Shown in pieces: positions 55,480 to 64,000 of a stretch of DNA of 64,000 bases. The stretch comes from VAZQ01 sp963840535 (GTDB lineage Bacteria > Pseudomonadota > Alphaproteobacteria > Rhizobiales > Xanthobacteraceae): the NCBI GenBank assembly GCA_963840535.1, contig CAWIZJ010000060.1, positions 248,001 to 312,000 on the forward strand. Direction: 5' to 3'. The notes beneath the pieces are model-generated. The model saw only the letters and a list, made by a program, of their open reading frames with translations. It was not told the origin of the DNA and made no database searches. Both the position numbers and the translations under genes were made by a program. Position 1 is the stretch's first letter; every line of letters starts with the position of its first letter.

Positions 55480-56951
55480 CCGATCTCACGGCCCTGACGC
55501 TCGCGGACGCTCGCGACCGTCTGCGCGCGGGAGATTTTTCGGCGGTCGAGCTGGCGGAGGCGCATCTCGCGGCCATCGAGCGCGCGCGCACGCTCAACGC
55601 CTATCTGCTGGAGACCCCGGACCGGGCACGCGCGATGGCGAAGGCGGCGGATGCGCGCCTCGCGGCGGGCGACCCGCGGCCGCTCGAAGGCATTCCGCTC
55701 GGCGTCAAGGACATGTTCGCGACCAAGGACGTGCGCACCACCGCCGGCTCGCACATCCTCGACAATTTCGTGCCGACCTACGAGTCGACCGTCACCGCCA
55801 ACCTGTGGCGCGACGGCGCCGTCATGCTGGGCAAGCTCAACAACGACGAGTTCGCGATGGGCTCGTCCAACGAGACCTCGCATTTCGGTCCGGTGATCTC
55901 GCCGTGGCGGCGCCGTGGCGCCAACACGCCGCTGGTGCCGGGGGGCTCCTCGGGCGGCTCGGCCGCCGCGGTGGCGGCTCATCTCTGCCTCGGCGCCACC
56001 GGCACCGATACCGGCGGCTCGATCCGACAACCCGCGGCCTTCACCGGTATCGTCGGCATCAAGCCCACCTACGGCCGCTGCTCGCGCTGGGGCATCGTCG
56101 CCTACGCGTCCTCGCTCGACCAGGCCGGCCCGTTCGCGCGCACCGTGCGCGACGCCGCCATCCTGCTCGGCTCCATGGCCGGGCACGACCCCAAGGACGC
56201 AACCTCGGTCGAGCGGCCGGTGCCGGACTACGAAGCCGCCGTCGGCAGATCGGTCAAGGGAGCGAAAATCGGCGTTCCGAAGGAATACCGTGTCGACGGC
56301 ATGGCGACCGAGATCCACCAGCTGTGGGAGCAGGGCGCCGAGTGGCTCACCGCCGCCGGCGCCGACGTGGTAGAGGTCAGTCTCCCGCACACCCGATACG
56401 CGTTGCCGGCCTATTACATCGTGGCGCCGGCGGAAGCCTCCTCCAATCTCGCGCGCTACGACGGCGTGCGTTACGGGCTGCGCGTGCCCGGGCGCGACAT
56501 CGGCGACATGTATCGCAAGACGCGCGCGCGAGGGTTCGGCAAGGAGGTGCGCCGGCGGGTGATGATCGGCACCTATGTGCTCTCGGCCGGCTACTACGAC
56601 GCCTATTATCTGCGCGCCCAACGAGTGCGCACGCTGATCAAACGGGATTTCGAGGAGGTATTCGCCGCGGGCGTGGATGCGATCCTCACGCCGGCAACGC
56701 CCTCGGCCGCATTCGGCATCGGCGAGAAGGGCGGGGCCGACCCGGTCGAGATGTATCTCAACGACGTGTTCACGGTGACCGTGAACATGGCCGGCCTGCC
56801 TGGGATCTCCGTTCCCTCCGGCTTGTCGGCGGAAGGGCTCCCGCTCGGCTTGCAGCTCATCGGTCGCCCATTCGACGAGGAGAGCCTGTTCGCGCTCGGC
56901 CACATCATCGAGCAGGCGGCGGGACGGTTCTCGCCCCCGCGATGGTGGTGA
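55476..56951 (+). CDS. gatA: Aspartyl/glutamyl-tRNA amidotransferase subunit A
   Basis: A 491-residue amidase that supplies ammonia from glutamine. The catalytic triad can be placed: Lys in GVKDMFATKD, cis-Ser in GGSSGGSA, and Ser in TDTGGSIRQPA. FTGIVGIKPTYGRCSRWGIV is the amidase signature. Length is normal. It overlaps the upstream small gene by ATGA. Confidence 0.96.
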   Translation: MTDLTALTLADARDRLRAGDFSAVELAEAHLAAIERARTLNAYLLETPDRARAMAKAADARLAAGDPRPLEGIPLGVKDMFATKDVRTTAGSHILDNFVPTYESTVTANLWRDGAVMLGKLNNDEFAMGSSNETSHFGPVISPWRRRGANTPLVPGGSSGGSAAAVAAHLCLGATGTDTGGSIRQPAAFTGIVGIKPTYGRCSRWGIVAYASSLDQAGPFARTVRDAAILLGSMAGHDPKDATSVERPVPDYEAAVGRSVKGAKIGVPKEYRVDGMATEIHQLWEQGAEWLTAAGADVVEVSLPHTRYALPAYYIVAPAEASSNLARYDGVRYGLRVPGRDIGDMYRKTRARGFGKEVRRRVMIGTYVLSAGYYDAYYLRAQRVRTLIKRDFEEVFAAGVDAILTPATPSAAFGIGEKGGADPVEMYLNDVFTVTVNMAGLPGISVPSGLSAEGLPLGLQLIGRPFDEESLFALGHIIEQAAGRFSPPRWW

Positions 56952-57075
56952 GCAGGGCGATGGCGTCGTGCGCGTCCCGGCCTCGATTGAAGGGGGATTT
57001 GTCCGCGCAACTAACCGAGTCTTTCGTGTAGAGTAGGGGCGAGGATGGTCGGGCCCGCGCTGGTAGGAGAAGTCG

Positions 57076-57960
57076 ATGAGAATCGCACTCGTTGCCTTGG
57101 GCTGCATGGCCTGCACGATGACGCCGGCCGCGGTTGCGCACGCATCGCAAACCAACGCGATCGAGATTGTCTACGTGCTGCCGAAGAATCCTTTGCACCA
57201 GCCGATCTACGAACGGCTGAAGGATCACCGCGCACTCGAGCGGTTGCAGCATTTGCTCAGCCCGTTCCGGCTCCCGCGCACGCTGACGGTGAAGGTCGAA
57301 GGTTGCGACGGCGAGATCAATGCGTGGTTCGAGGACGGAGCCGTGACGGTCTGCTACGAGTATCTGGACTATGTCTGGCAGAACGCGTTCAAACGGACGA
57401 GGTTCGAGGGTGTAGCCCAAGTCGACGTAATGCTCGGCCCGCTGTACGACGTGTTCCTGCACGAGTTCGGCCATGCCCTGTTCGAGCTGCTCGACCTGCC
57501 TTTTTTCGGGCGCGAGGAGGACGCCGCCGATCAGGTGTCGGCCTACATCATGCTGCGTTTCGGCAAGGCGGAGGCGCGCCGCCTCATCCTGGGGACCGCC
57601 TATTCCTACAAGCTCGAGGCCGAAGACCCGGACGAGAAGACCGCCATGACGCGTTTCGCCGACGAGCACGGGACCCCCGCGCAGCGCTTCTACAATCTCC
57701 TGTGCATTGCCTACGGGGCCGACGCCGAGCTGTTCGCGGACCTGGTCAAGAAGGGCTATCTGCCGAAGAATCGGGCGGAGGGCTGTGACGGCGAGTTCGC
57801 GCAGGTCCAGAAAGCGTTCCAGAGGCTGATCACTCCGCACATCGACCTGCAACTCGCAAAGGAGGTGCTGGACAGCACCTGGTTGCCTGACAGTGCGACC
57901 AGGCTGCAGGCGCGTCCGGTGCCGAAGCGGGACAGGTCGAGATCATCGCGCTCCAGATGA
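57076..57960 (+). CDS. DUF4344-type metallopeptidase, secreted
   Basis: A 294-residue protein with a signal peptide ending near AVAHA and the zinc-metallopeptidase helix HEFGHALFELLDLPFFGREE (about residues 132-151), followed by EDAADQVSAY, typical of DUF4344. It probably acts in the periplasm. The C terminus is Arg/Ser-rich. It stands between gatA and a run of Bug receptors with no clear partner. Confidence 0.83.
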   Translation: MRIALVALGCMACTMTPAAVAHASQTNAIEIVYVLPKNPLHQPIYERLKDHRALERLQHLLSPFRLPRTLTVKVEGCDGEINAWFEDGAVTVCYEYLDYVWQNAFKRTRFEGVAQVDVMLGPLYDVFLHEFGHALFELLDLPFFGREEDAADQVSAYIMLRFGKAEARRLILGTAYSYKLEAEDPDEKTAMTRFADEHGTPAQRFYNLLCIAYGADAELFADLVKKGYLPKNRAEGCDGEFAQVQKAFQRLITPHIDLQLAKEVLDSTWLPDSATRLQARPVPKRDRSRSSRSR

Positions 57961-58038
57961 CGAGCGACGTCGCGCGCCTCGGTAGCGACCGAGCTTGGGA
58001 TTTCGCGCTCGCCCGTTTGCCGCGCGACGGGCGGCCGA

Positions 58039-59022
58039 TCATCGTTCGACCTTGATGCCGGCCGCCTTGATCACCGGCGCCCACTTCTCCATCTCGGCCT
58101 TGAGGTGCGCCCCGAGCTCTTCCGGCGTCGAGCCGACCGCTATGAGGCCCTGCTGATCGAGCTTGGCCTTGATCGCCGTCTCGGCGAGGACCGCGACGAT
58201 GTCGGCGTGCAGCTTCCTGATGATATCCGCAGGCGTTCTCGCGGGCACGAAGAACGCGAACCACGACGAGGTCTCATAGCCGGGCACGCCCGCCTCGGCG
58301 ATGGTGGGCAGGTCGGGCGCGACCGCCACCCGGGTGGCCGTGGTCACACCGAGCGCACGCAACTGCCCGGATTGGACGAGCGGAAGTCCGGATGCCATGA
58401 CCGCGAAATACGTATCGGTTCGCCCGGCCAGGAGATCGGTGTAGGCCGGCGAGGCGCCGCGGTAGGGGACGTGGACCAGGTCGACCTCGGCCAGGTACTT
58501 GAAGAGCTCTCCGCTCATGTGCGGCGAGCTGCCGTGGCCGGGCGATGCGAAGGTCAGCTTGCCCGGGTTCCTCTTGGCATCGGCGATGAGGGCGGAGACC
58601 GAGCGCAGCGGTGAGGAGGGCGGGACCACCAGCATGTTGGGGAAGGTGCAGATCAGCGTGACCGGTGCGAAGTCGGCGATCGGATCGTAGCTGATCGAAG
58701 GAAACAGATAGCGGTTGATCGCCAGTCCCGCCGCCGTGATGTACAGGGTGTAGCCGTCCGGCGTGGAGCGGGCGACCATCTCCGAGGCGATGTTGCCGCC
58801 GGCGCCGGGCTTGTTCTCCACCACCACCTGCTGTCCCCAGATCTCGGACAGCCGCGCTCCGACGATACGGGCGACGCCGTCGATGCCGCCGCCGGGCGTG
58901 AACGGCACGACCAGCTTGACCACGCGGGCCGGCCAGGCTTGGGCGACGGCAGGGCGGTCGAACAACAACGGTGTCAGCGCCCATGCTGCGGCCATTCCGG
59001 CAAATTGGCGACGGTCGAGCAT
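58039..59022 (-). CDS. Bug/TctC-type solute receptor, copy 1 of three in tandem
   Basis: A 327-residue periplasmic receptor. The signal peptide follows RRQFAGMAAAWALTPLLF; VVKLVVPFTPGGGIDGVARI, VVVENKPGAGGNIASEM and DGYTLYITAAG are classic Bug motifs. These proteins usually deliver carboxylates to TctAB membrane components, or act as solo sensors; no TctAB is present here. The start ATG 59022 begins six bases after the next receptor ends. Confidence 0.9.
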   Translation of the reverse strand: MLDRRQFAGMAAAWALTPLLFDRPAVAQAWPARVVKLVVPFTPGGGIDGVARIVGARLSEIWGQQVVVENKPGAGGNIASEMVARSTPDGYTLYITAAGLAINRYLFPSISYDPIADFAPVTLICTFPNMLVVPPSSPLRSVSALIADAKRNPGKLTFASPGHGSSPHMSGELFKYLAEVDLVHVPYRGASPAYTDLLAGRTDTYFAVMASGLPLVQSGQLRALGVTTATRVAVAPDLPTIAEAGVPGYETSSWFAFFVPARTPADIIRKLHADIVAVLAETAIKAKLDQQGLIAVGSTPEELGAHLKAEMEKWAPVIKAAGIKVER

Positions 59023-59027
59023 GGGTC

Positions 59028-60009
59028 TCACCCCTGCGGCTTGATTCCGGCGGCCTTGATGACCGGCCCCCAGAGCTCGGTCTCGGCCTTGAGTTGCGCC
59101 GCGAGCTCCTCCGGCGTCGAGCCGACGACCAGGACGCCGGTCTTTTCCAGCTTCTCCCTGGTCGCAGGCTCGCGCAGGATCGCGACCGTGTCGTCGTTGA
59201 GCTTGCGCACGATCCCGGCCGGCGTCCTGGCAGGTACGAACAGGGCATACCACGACGAGACATCGAAGCCCGGAACGGATTCAGCGACGGTCGGGAAATC
59301 CGGAGCGGTCGGAAACCGCTGCGCCGAGGTGACGGCAAGCCCGCGCAATTGGCCGCTTCGCACCTGCTGCAACACCCCGGCCATGGTGTTGAACATGACG
59401 TCGACCCGGCCGGGAATGACATCGTTCAAGGCGAGCGCCACGCCGCGATAGGGCACGTGCGTCATCTCGATCCCGGTCATTCGCTTGAACAGCTCGCCGG
59501 ACAGGTGGGTCGAGGTACCGACGCCCGACGACGCGAACGTGATCTTGCCCGGATTCGCCTTGGCATGGGCGATGAACTCGGTAACCGATCTGCGCGGGCG
59601 AGGAATTGGGGACCACCATGAGATTGGGATAGACGGCGATCAGCGTGACCGGCGCGAAGTCGGCGACCGGGTCGTAGCCGAGCGATGAATAGAGATAACG
59701 ATTGACCGCGAGCGGAAGCGAGCCGACCAGGACGGTATAGCCATCGGGGTCGGAGCGCGCGACCGCTTCGGCGCCGAGGTTGCTGCCGGCGCCGCCCTTG
59801 TTCTCGATCACCATCTGGTGGCCCCAGACCTCGGAGAGGCGGTTGGCGAGAATGCGGGCCACCGCATCGGTCCCGCCTCCCGGGGGGAACGGGACGACCA
59901 GGCGCACGTAGCGATTGGGCCAGGCTTGCGCGCACGCAAAATGCGCGGCGGCGTCTGCCACGAGCAGCGATGCGGCAGCGCCCTGGATCAGGCGGCGGCG
60001 GGTGATCAT
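59028..60009 (-). CDS. Bug/TctC-type solute receptor, copy 2 of three (one apparent frameshift)
   Basis: Signal segment RRRLIQGAAASLLVADAA, then VRLVVPFPPGGGTDAVARIL, MVIENKGGAGSNLGAE and MTHVPYRGVALALND. One extra base near 59586 breaks the frame between MVVPNSSPAQI and the EFIAHAKANPGKI region; removal gives 326 residues, the family length. It is probably intact in the organism. Confidence 0.85.
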
Positions 60010-60079
60010 GCTGCTCGTGCTCCTGCGGCCTCTCGTGATCTGCCTCGACCGGTCGCTTCGTCCGCCTGGACGCTCGATC

Positions 60080-61077
60080 TCAATTGCGCAGGCTGATCCC
60101 CGCCTCCCGGATCAGGGGACCCCATCGTTGCCATGTCCGCTTTGCACCTGCGCAGCGAGCTCCGCCGGCGTCGATCCGGACACCACCACGCCCATGTCCT
60201 CGAGCTTCTTCTTGGTCGGGGGATCGGCGACGGCGGCGGCGGTGTCGGCGTGGATCCTGGCGACGATCGGTTGCGGCGTCCTCGCCGGCACGAACAGCCC
60301 GATCCATGACGACACGTCGAAGCCCGGCACGCCGGATTCCGCGACCGTCGGCAAGCTCCGGGGCCACCGCGACCCGCTTGCGACGTCGCGACCGCGAGCG
60401 CGCGGATCTTGCCCTCCCGGACCAGCGGCAGGCTCGAGGAAATGAGATTGAACATCACGTCGACGCGCCCGGGGATGAGGTCGTTGAATGCGGGCGCCGC
60501 CCCACGGTAGGGGACATGCGTCATCTCGATCCCGGTCATGCGCTTGAACAGCTCGCCCGCGAGATGCGAGCGAGGAGCCGTGGCCGCCGGACGCATAGGT
60601 GATCTTGCCCGGATTGGCCTTGGCGTGGGCGATGAACTCCTTCACCGAGTGCGCCGGCGAGGAGATCGGCACCACCATGATGATTGGGATAGACGCCGAT
60701 CAGCGAGACCGGCGCGAAATCGGCGACCGGATCGTAGCTGAGCGACGGAAACAGGAAGCCTGCCACCGACAAGCTCGAGGGAGCTGGCGAAGATGGTGTA
60801 GCCGTCGGGTTCCGAGCGGGCGACCGCCTCGGCGGCGATGTTGACGCCGCCGCCGGTCCGGTTCTCGACCACGACCTGCTGGCCCCAGGTCTCCGACAAT
60901 CGGCCGGCGATCAGGCGGGCGACGGCATCGATCGCGCCTCCCGCCGCGACCGAGCAGATGACGCGCACCGTGCGGTTGGGCCAACGGGGAGGCTGCGCGC
61001 AGCGCGGCGCGCGCGATCAATCCCGATCCAAGCGCCGACGCGGCGGCAAGCCCAGCGAGACGGCGGCGGGTGATCAT
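60080..61077 (-). pseudogene. Bug/TctC-type solute receptor, copy 3 of three, eight apparent one-base insertions
   Basis: The family can be followed throughout: RRRLAGLAAASALGSG, WPNRTVRVICSV, VVVENRTGGGVNIAAE, MVVPISSPAHSV, MTHVPYRGAAPAFND, and SGVPGFDVSSWIGLF, ending WGPLIREAGISLRN. Eight single extra bases (near 60980, 60768, 60680, 60572, 60383, 60353, 60147, 60137) must be removed to join them, giving 329 residues. The length then equals a full receptor, so I read this as an intact gene with bad local sequence rather than a decayed one. Confidence 0.75.
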
Positions 61078-61280
61078 GGGCTTCCTCCCCTCGCTCGGGC
61101 GAGCGAAGCGAAAACCGGGCGCCCGCCGTCGGTCGATCGAGACCGGACCCGAAGCCGCATGCCGGCAACGGCCGGCACGCGGGCGCCGCGCCTCGCGACT
61201 TCATTTTCAAGAGAGGCTACTGCCGCGGGGCGTTTCCCACAACCGGCCGATATGGCGTGATGGCGCGTTAGGTGAGCGGG

Positions 61281-61451
61281 TTATTTCCTTTGCCCCGAGC
61301 CGGTTGCCACCGGCGGAAGGTCGTCGTCGCTCTGCACCGTCTTCTTGCCCAGATACTCGCCGCCGTTGAGCAGGAGGATGGCGAGGGCGACGGCGATCAC
61401 GGCGCCGATGATGGCGCCAATCTTTCCGCTCCGTGGCCTGTTGTCAGTCAT
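61281..61451 (-). CDS. Small single-helix membrane protein near gatB
   Basis: A 56-residue protein with one transmembrane helix (about residues 11-28, IGAIIGAVIAVALAILLL), and a soluble C-terminal tail ending TGSGQRK. Start ATG 61451 diverges from gatB. I recall similar short proteins beside gatB in rhizobia. The function is unknown. Confidence 0.6.
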   Translation of the reverse strand: MTDNRPRSGKIGAIIGAVIAVALAILLLNGGEYLGKKTVQSDDDLPPVATGSGQRK

Positions 61452-61616
61452 CGCAGCCTCCGATAATCCGGCCTCCGGGGCCAACGCCCGCAGCGGAACG
61501 AGGTTCCTGCGCCGAGCGGCACGAGGGAGATTGCGGCGGACTTGTGGCACGACGCCCGCGGGATAGTTCAATCGGCAGGGATGCCGCCCTTGGACCAGGC
61601 ATCTCGAAGGATGGTG

Positions 61617-63086
61617 ATGAAGGCTGCATCGACGAGATCGAATCTGATCAAGGGCGCGACCGGAGATTGGGAGGTCGTCATCGGGATGGAGATTCACGCC
61701 CAGGTGACGTCGCGATCGAAGCTCTTTTCCGGTGCTGCGACCGCGTTCGGCGGCGAGCCCAACTCGCACGTATCGCTCGTCGACGCGGCCATGCCCGGGA
61801 TGCTGCCGGTGATAAACGAGGAGTGCGTCAGGCAGGCGGTTCGCACCGGTCTCGGCCTCAAGGCGCGGATCAATCTGCGATCGGTGTTCGACCGCAAGAA
61901 CTATTTCTATCCCGACCTGCCCCAGGGCTATCAGATCAGCCAGTACAAATCGCCGATCGTGGGCGAGGGCGAGGTGGTGGTCGAAATGCCGGACGACGAG
62001 GTCGTGAGGGTCGGCATCGAGCGCCTCCATCTCGAGCAGGATGCGGGAAAATCGCTGCACGACCGGCACCCCACGATGTCGTACGTCGATCTCAACCGCT
62101 CCGGCGTGGCGCTGATGGAGATCGTGACCAGGCCCGATCTTCGCTCCGCCGACGAAGCCAAGGCCTTCGTCGCCAAGTTGCGCACCATTCTGCGCTATCT
62201 CGGAACCTGCGACGGCGACATGGAGAAGGGCAGTCTGCGTGCCGACGTGAACGTGTCGGTCCGCAAGCCGGATGCGCCGTTGGGCACCCGCTGCGAGATC
62301 AAGAACGTCAACTCGATCCGCTTCATCGGCCAGGCCATCGAGCACGAGGCGCGCAGGCAGATCGAGATCCTGGAGGACGGCGGCACGATCGAGCAGGAGA
62401 CGCGGCTGTTCGACCCGATCATGGGCGAAACGCGCTCCATGCGCAGCAAGGAAGAGGCGCACGACTATCGTTACTTTCCCGATCCGGATCTCCTTCCGCT
62501 CGAGCTCACCGCATCCTACGTCGGCGATCTTGCGGCGCAACTTCCCGAGCTTCCCGACGAGAAGAAGCTGCGTTTCATGCGGGAATACGGTTTGTCGGGC
62601 TATGATGCCGGGGTCCTGGTGGCCGAGCGCGCCACCGCCGACTTCTTCGAGGCAGTCGCCAAGGGGCGCGACGCCAAGGCGGCCGCCAACTGGACGATCA
62701 ATGAGCTCGCCGGGCGACTCAACAAGGAGGGCAAGGACATTGCGGCCTCTCCGGTCTCGTCCGGCCAACTCGGTGCGATCCTCGACATGATCTCGGCCGG
62801 CACGATTTCCGGCAAGATTGCCAAGGACTTGTTCGACATCTGCTGGAGCGGGGGCGGCGACCCGCGTGCCATTGTCGAGGCGCGCGGCATGCGGCAGGTC
62901 ACCGACCTCTCCGCCATCGAAAGAGTGGTGGACGACATCGTTGCCGCCAATCCGGACAAGGCGGAGCAGGCGAGGACGAAGCCGGCGCTGATCGGCTGGT
63001 TCGTCGGCCAGGTCATGAAGGCGTCCGACGGCAAGGCAAATCCGCGGGCGGTGAACGATCTGCTCAAGTCCAAGCTCGGGATCTGA
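61617..63086 (+). CDS. gatB: Aspartyl/glutamyl-tRNA amidotransferase subunit B
   Basis: A 489-residue GatB that phosphorylates the misacylated tRNA and receives ammonia from GatA. WEVVIGMEIHAQV is the N-terminal signature and FDRKNYFYPDLPQGYQISQY the conserved core. MSYVDLNRSGVALMEIVTRP and a C-terminal YqeY-like tRNA domain follow. ATG 61617 is preferred, with AAGG six bases before it; ATG 61611 and an upstream frame at 61542 are alternatives. Confidence 0.95.
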   Translation: MKAASTRSNLIKGATGDWEVVIGMEIHAQVTSRSKLFSGAATAFGGEPNSHVSLVDAAMPGMLPVINEECVRQAVRTGLGLKARINLRSVFDRKNYFYPDLPQGYQISQYKSPIVGEGEVVVEMPDDEVVRVGIERLHLEQDAGKSLHDRHPTMSYVDLNRSGVALMEIVTRPDLRSADEAKAFVAKLRTILRYLGTCDGDMEKGSLRADVNVSVRKPDAPLGTRCEIKNVNSIRFIGQAIEHEARRQIEILEDGGTIEQETRLFDPIMGETRSMRSKEEAHDYRYFPDPDLLPLELTASYVGDLAAQLPELPDEKKLRFMREYGLSGYDAGVLVAERATADFFEAVAKGRDAKAAANWTINELAGRLNKEGKDIAASPVSSGQLGAILDMISAGTISGKIAKDLFDICWSGGGDPRAIVEARGMRQVTDLSAIERVVDDIVAANPDKAEQARTKPALIGWFVGQVMKASDGKANPRAVNDLLKSKLGI

Positions 63087-63634
63087 GAACAGACGCGCGA
63101 ACGGGAAAAGCGCGCCGCAAGTGCGTGCTCGGAATTCGCCGTCGTCCGGTCGCCGTCGTCCGTCTCGACGTCCGCGGCAGCGAATCACCGGGCGGCGATT
63201 CGCGCGATTCGCTCAAAATCGCCCGCTCGGGAGCCAATTTGCAGGCCTCTTGACAGAATTTTTTTGCACAAGCCATCGGCATGCTTAACACACCGTCAGC
63301 GCGCGCATCCGGGGTCGCACCGGTATTGCAGTGCGAGCTTTCCGCGATGTCGGCGCAGAATGATCCGCATTTCCGAAAACCCATATTCCATCGATGTTTT
63401 CGACAAGTCGGAAGAATTCGGATCTCGGTTTGCTGCAGTCACGCCGCGGGGGCGTTTGCGCGCGGGCGATGCGCTCGGATATGCGCAACATCTGGTGTCT
63501 CCGCGTGTGCGAACATGCTGCATCGAGCGAAAACACTGGTTTTTTTGTCGCGCTGTAGTAATCCGAATGCAGTGCTCGCGATCCCCGCGGGCACTGATAC
63601 GACATCGCCACTCACTCACGGCTAGGAGGGCAGC
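63087..63634. other. Intergenic region after gatB
   Basis: No gene is supported. A TTGACA hexamer at 63250-63255 has no fitting -10 box at 16-18 bases. Short frames here have no recognisable domain. The ribosome site of the small basic peptide (AGGAGGG, 63624-63630) lies at the end. Confidence 0.5.
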
Positions 63635-63715
63635 ATGGCGAAGAAGCGAAAGACGAAGGCGAAAGCGGCGGCGAAGAAGGGCGCGAGGAAGACCAAGCGT
63701 CGGAAGAAGAAGTAA
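63635..63715 (+). CDS. 26-residue Lys/Arg-rich peptide
   Basis: The frame encodes MAKKRKTKAKAAAKKGARKT and then KRRKKK, with 15 of 26 residues basic. A strong ribosome site, AGGAGGG, ends four bases before the ATG. It resembles the AK-rich tails of histone-like proteins and other very small nucleic-acid-binding peptides of rhizobia. No function can be given. Confidence 0.65.
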   Translation: MAKKRKTKAKAAAKKGARKTKRRKKK

Positions 63716-64000
63716 CCACGCGCCGCTTTCCAGTCTTCGACTTCGAACGACGTCGATGACTGCGTCACACGGGCCGGCGCGAGTCGAAGAGCGGTGAGCG
63801 CATCGCGATCGCACTTCGGCACCGCCGGTCCCGGTCGAGGGCGTCGGCGAGATCAGGGGTTCGAGCTTCATCGTCCCGTGCCGTGCATGCGGACGGTGGA
63901 GCAGAGGGGCAGACACTTTCCGCACCTCGCCGTGACAGGAACAGCTGCCACGGATTCGACTCCCGACCTCTCACCGACGCCCTTGGTTTCAGAAAGCATA
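63716..64000. other. Right edge of the window, no gene seen
   Basis: About 285 bases without a supported gene. A tRNA T-arm-like stretch near 63940-63965 on the minus strand lacks paired arms and is not called. Confidence 0.5.

Noticed and set aside
63250..63255. A TTGACA -35 hexamer
   Set aside because: No -10 hexamer is present at 16-18 bases and no gene follows at a sensible distance other than the small peptide 380 bases away.
63935..63970. A tRNA T-arm-like sequence (GTCGAATCC) on the minus strand
   Set aside because: The five-base T stem does not pair and no acceptor or anticodon arm can be folded around it.

Overview
The window is high-GC, densely coded DNA from an alphaproteobacterium, most likely a Hyphomicrobiales/Rhizobiales member related to Bradyrhizobium or Xanthobacteraceae. 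This rests on gene order (surE-pcm-nlpD-like-ATPase-yajC-secD-secF-phytoene synthase-like-trmFO), a DUF1127 protein, many Bug/TctC and Liv-type solute receptors, HigA and TumA antitoxins, and gatC/gatA/gatB. Assignment is by recognition of protein families; no search was run.

Layout. 1-11.2 kb is a housekeeping block: SurE, a receiver-only response regulator, Pcm, a LysM/M23 lipoprotein, a DUF815-type ATPase, YajC-SecD-SecF, a squalene/phytoene synthase-like protein, a kinase-like/AMP-binding-C fusion, TrmFO and a DUF1127 protein. 11.4-24.1 kb is metabolic: a 2-hydroxyacid dehydrogenase, a complete Liv-type ABC operon whose last ATPase is fused to a Tm-1-like domain, a TIM-barrel partner, a giant SPFH/flotillin-like protein built of 11-residue repeats, and two tandem SRPBCC proteins. 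24.1-30.7 kb is a tract where coding signal collapses: I can still read an alkylsulfatase on the minus strand and a five-GAF histidine kinase on the plus strand, both riddled with substitutions and stops. 31-40 kb holds an orphan HigA antitoxin and a molybdenum hydroxylase operon (FAD, 2Fe-2S, split Mo subunit, MoxR ATPase, VWA protein) followed by a metallo-beta-lactamase hydrolase and an SMP-30/isochorismatase fusion. 40-42 kb has a NAL1-like serine protease convergent with a stand-alone copy of its N-terminal domain. 42.8-48.7 kb has an LLM flavin oxidoreductase and a second complete Liv operon. 48.8-54.6 kb has a broken TumE/TumA module, an LVIVD propeller, a small Cys-rich protein, a nitronate monooxygenase-like enzyme, a two-domain VOC protein and a CDF metal exporter. 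54.9-63.7 kb has gatC, gatA and gatB around a DUF4344 metallopeptidase, three tandem Bug receptors, and a 26-residue Lys/Arg-rich peptide.

Reading quality matters here. Outside the 24-30 kb tract I count fifteen isolated frameshifts that are each explained by one extra base, and only one explained by a missing base. That bias points to sequencing or assembly error, so most frameshifted genes are probably intact in the organism.

The most unusual biology I can support: the hendecad-repeat SPFH protein next to paired SRPBCC proteins; LivF fused to a Tm-1 domain and followed by the TIM-barrel half of Tm-1; the protease plus free pro-domain-like protein; a kinase-like/AMP-binding-C fusion; a molybdenum subunit split at a proline-rich tail; and two toxin-antitoxin loci that kept the antitoxin but lost the toxin.
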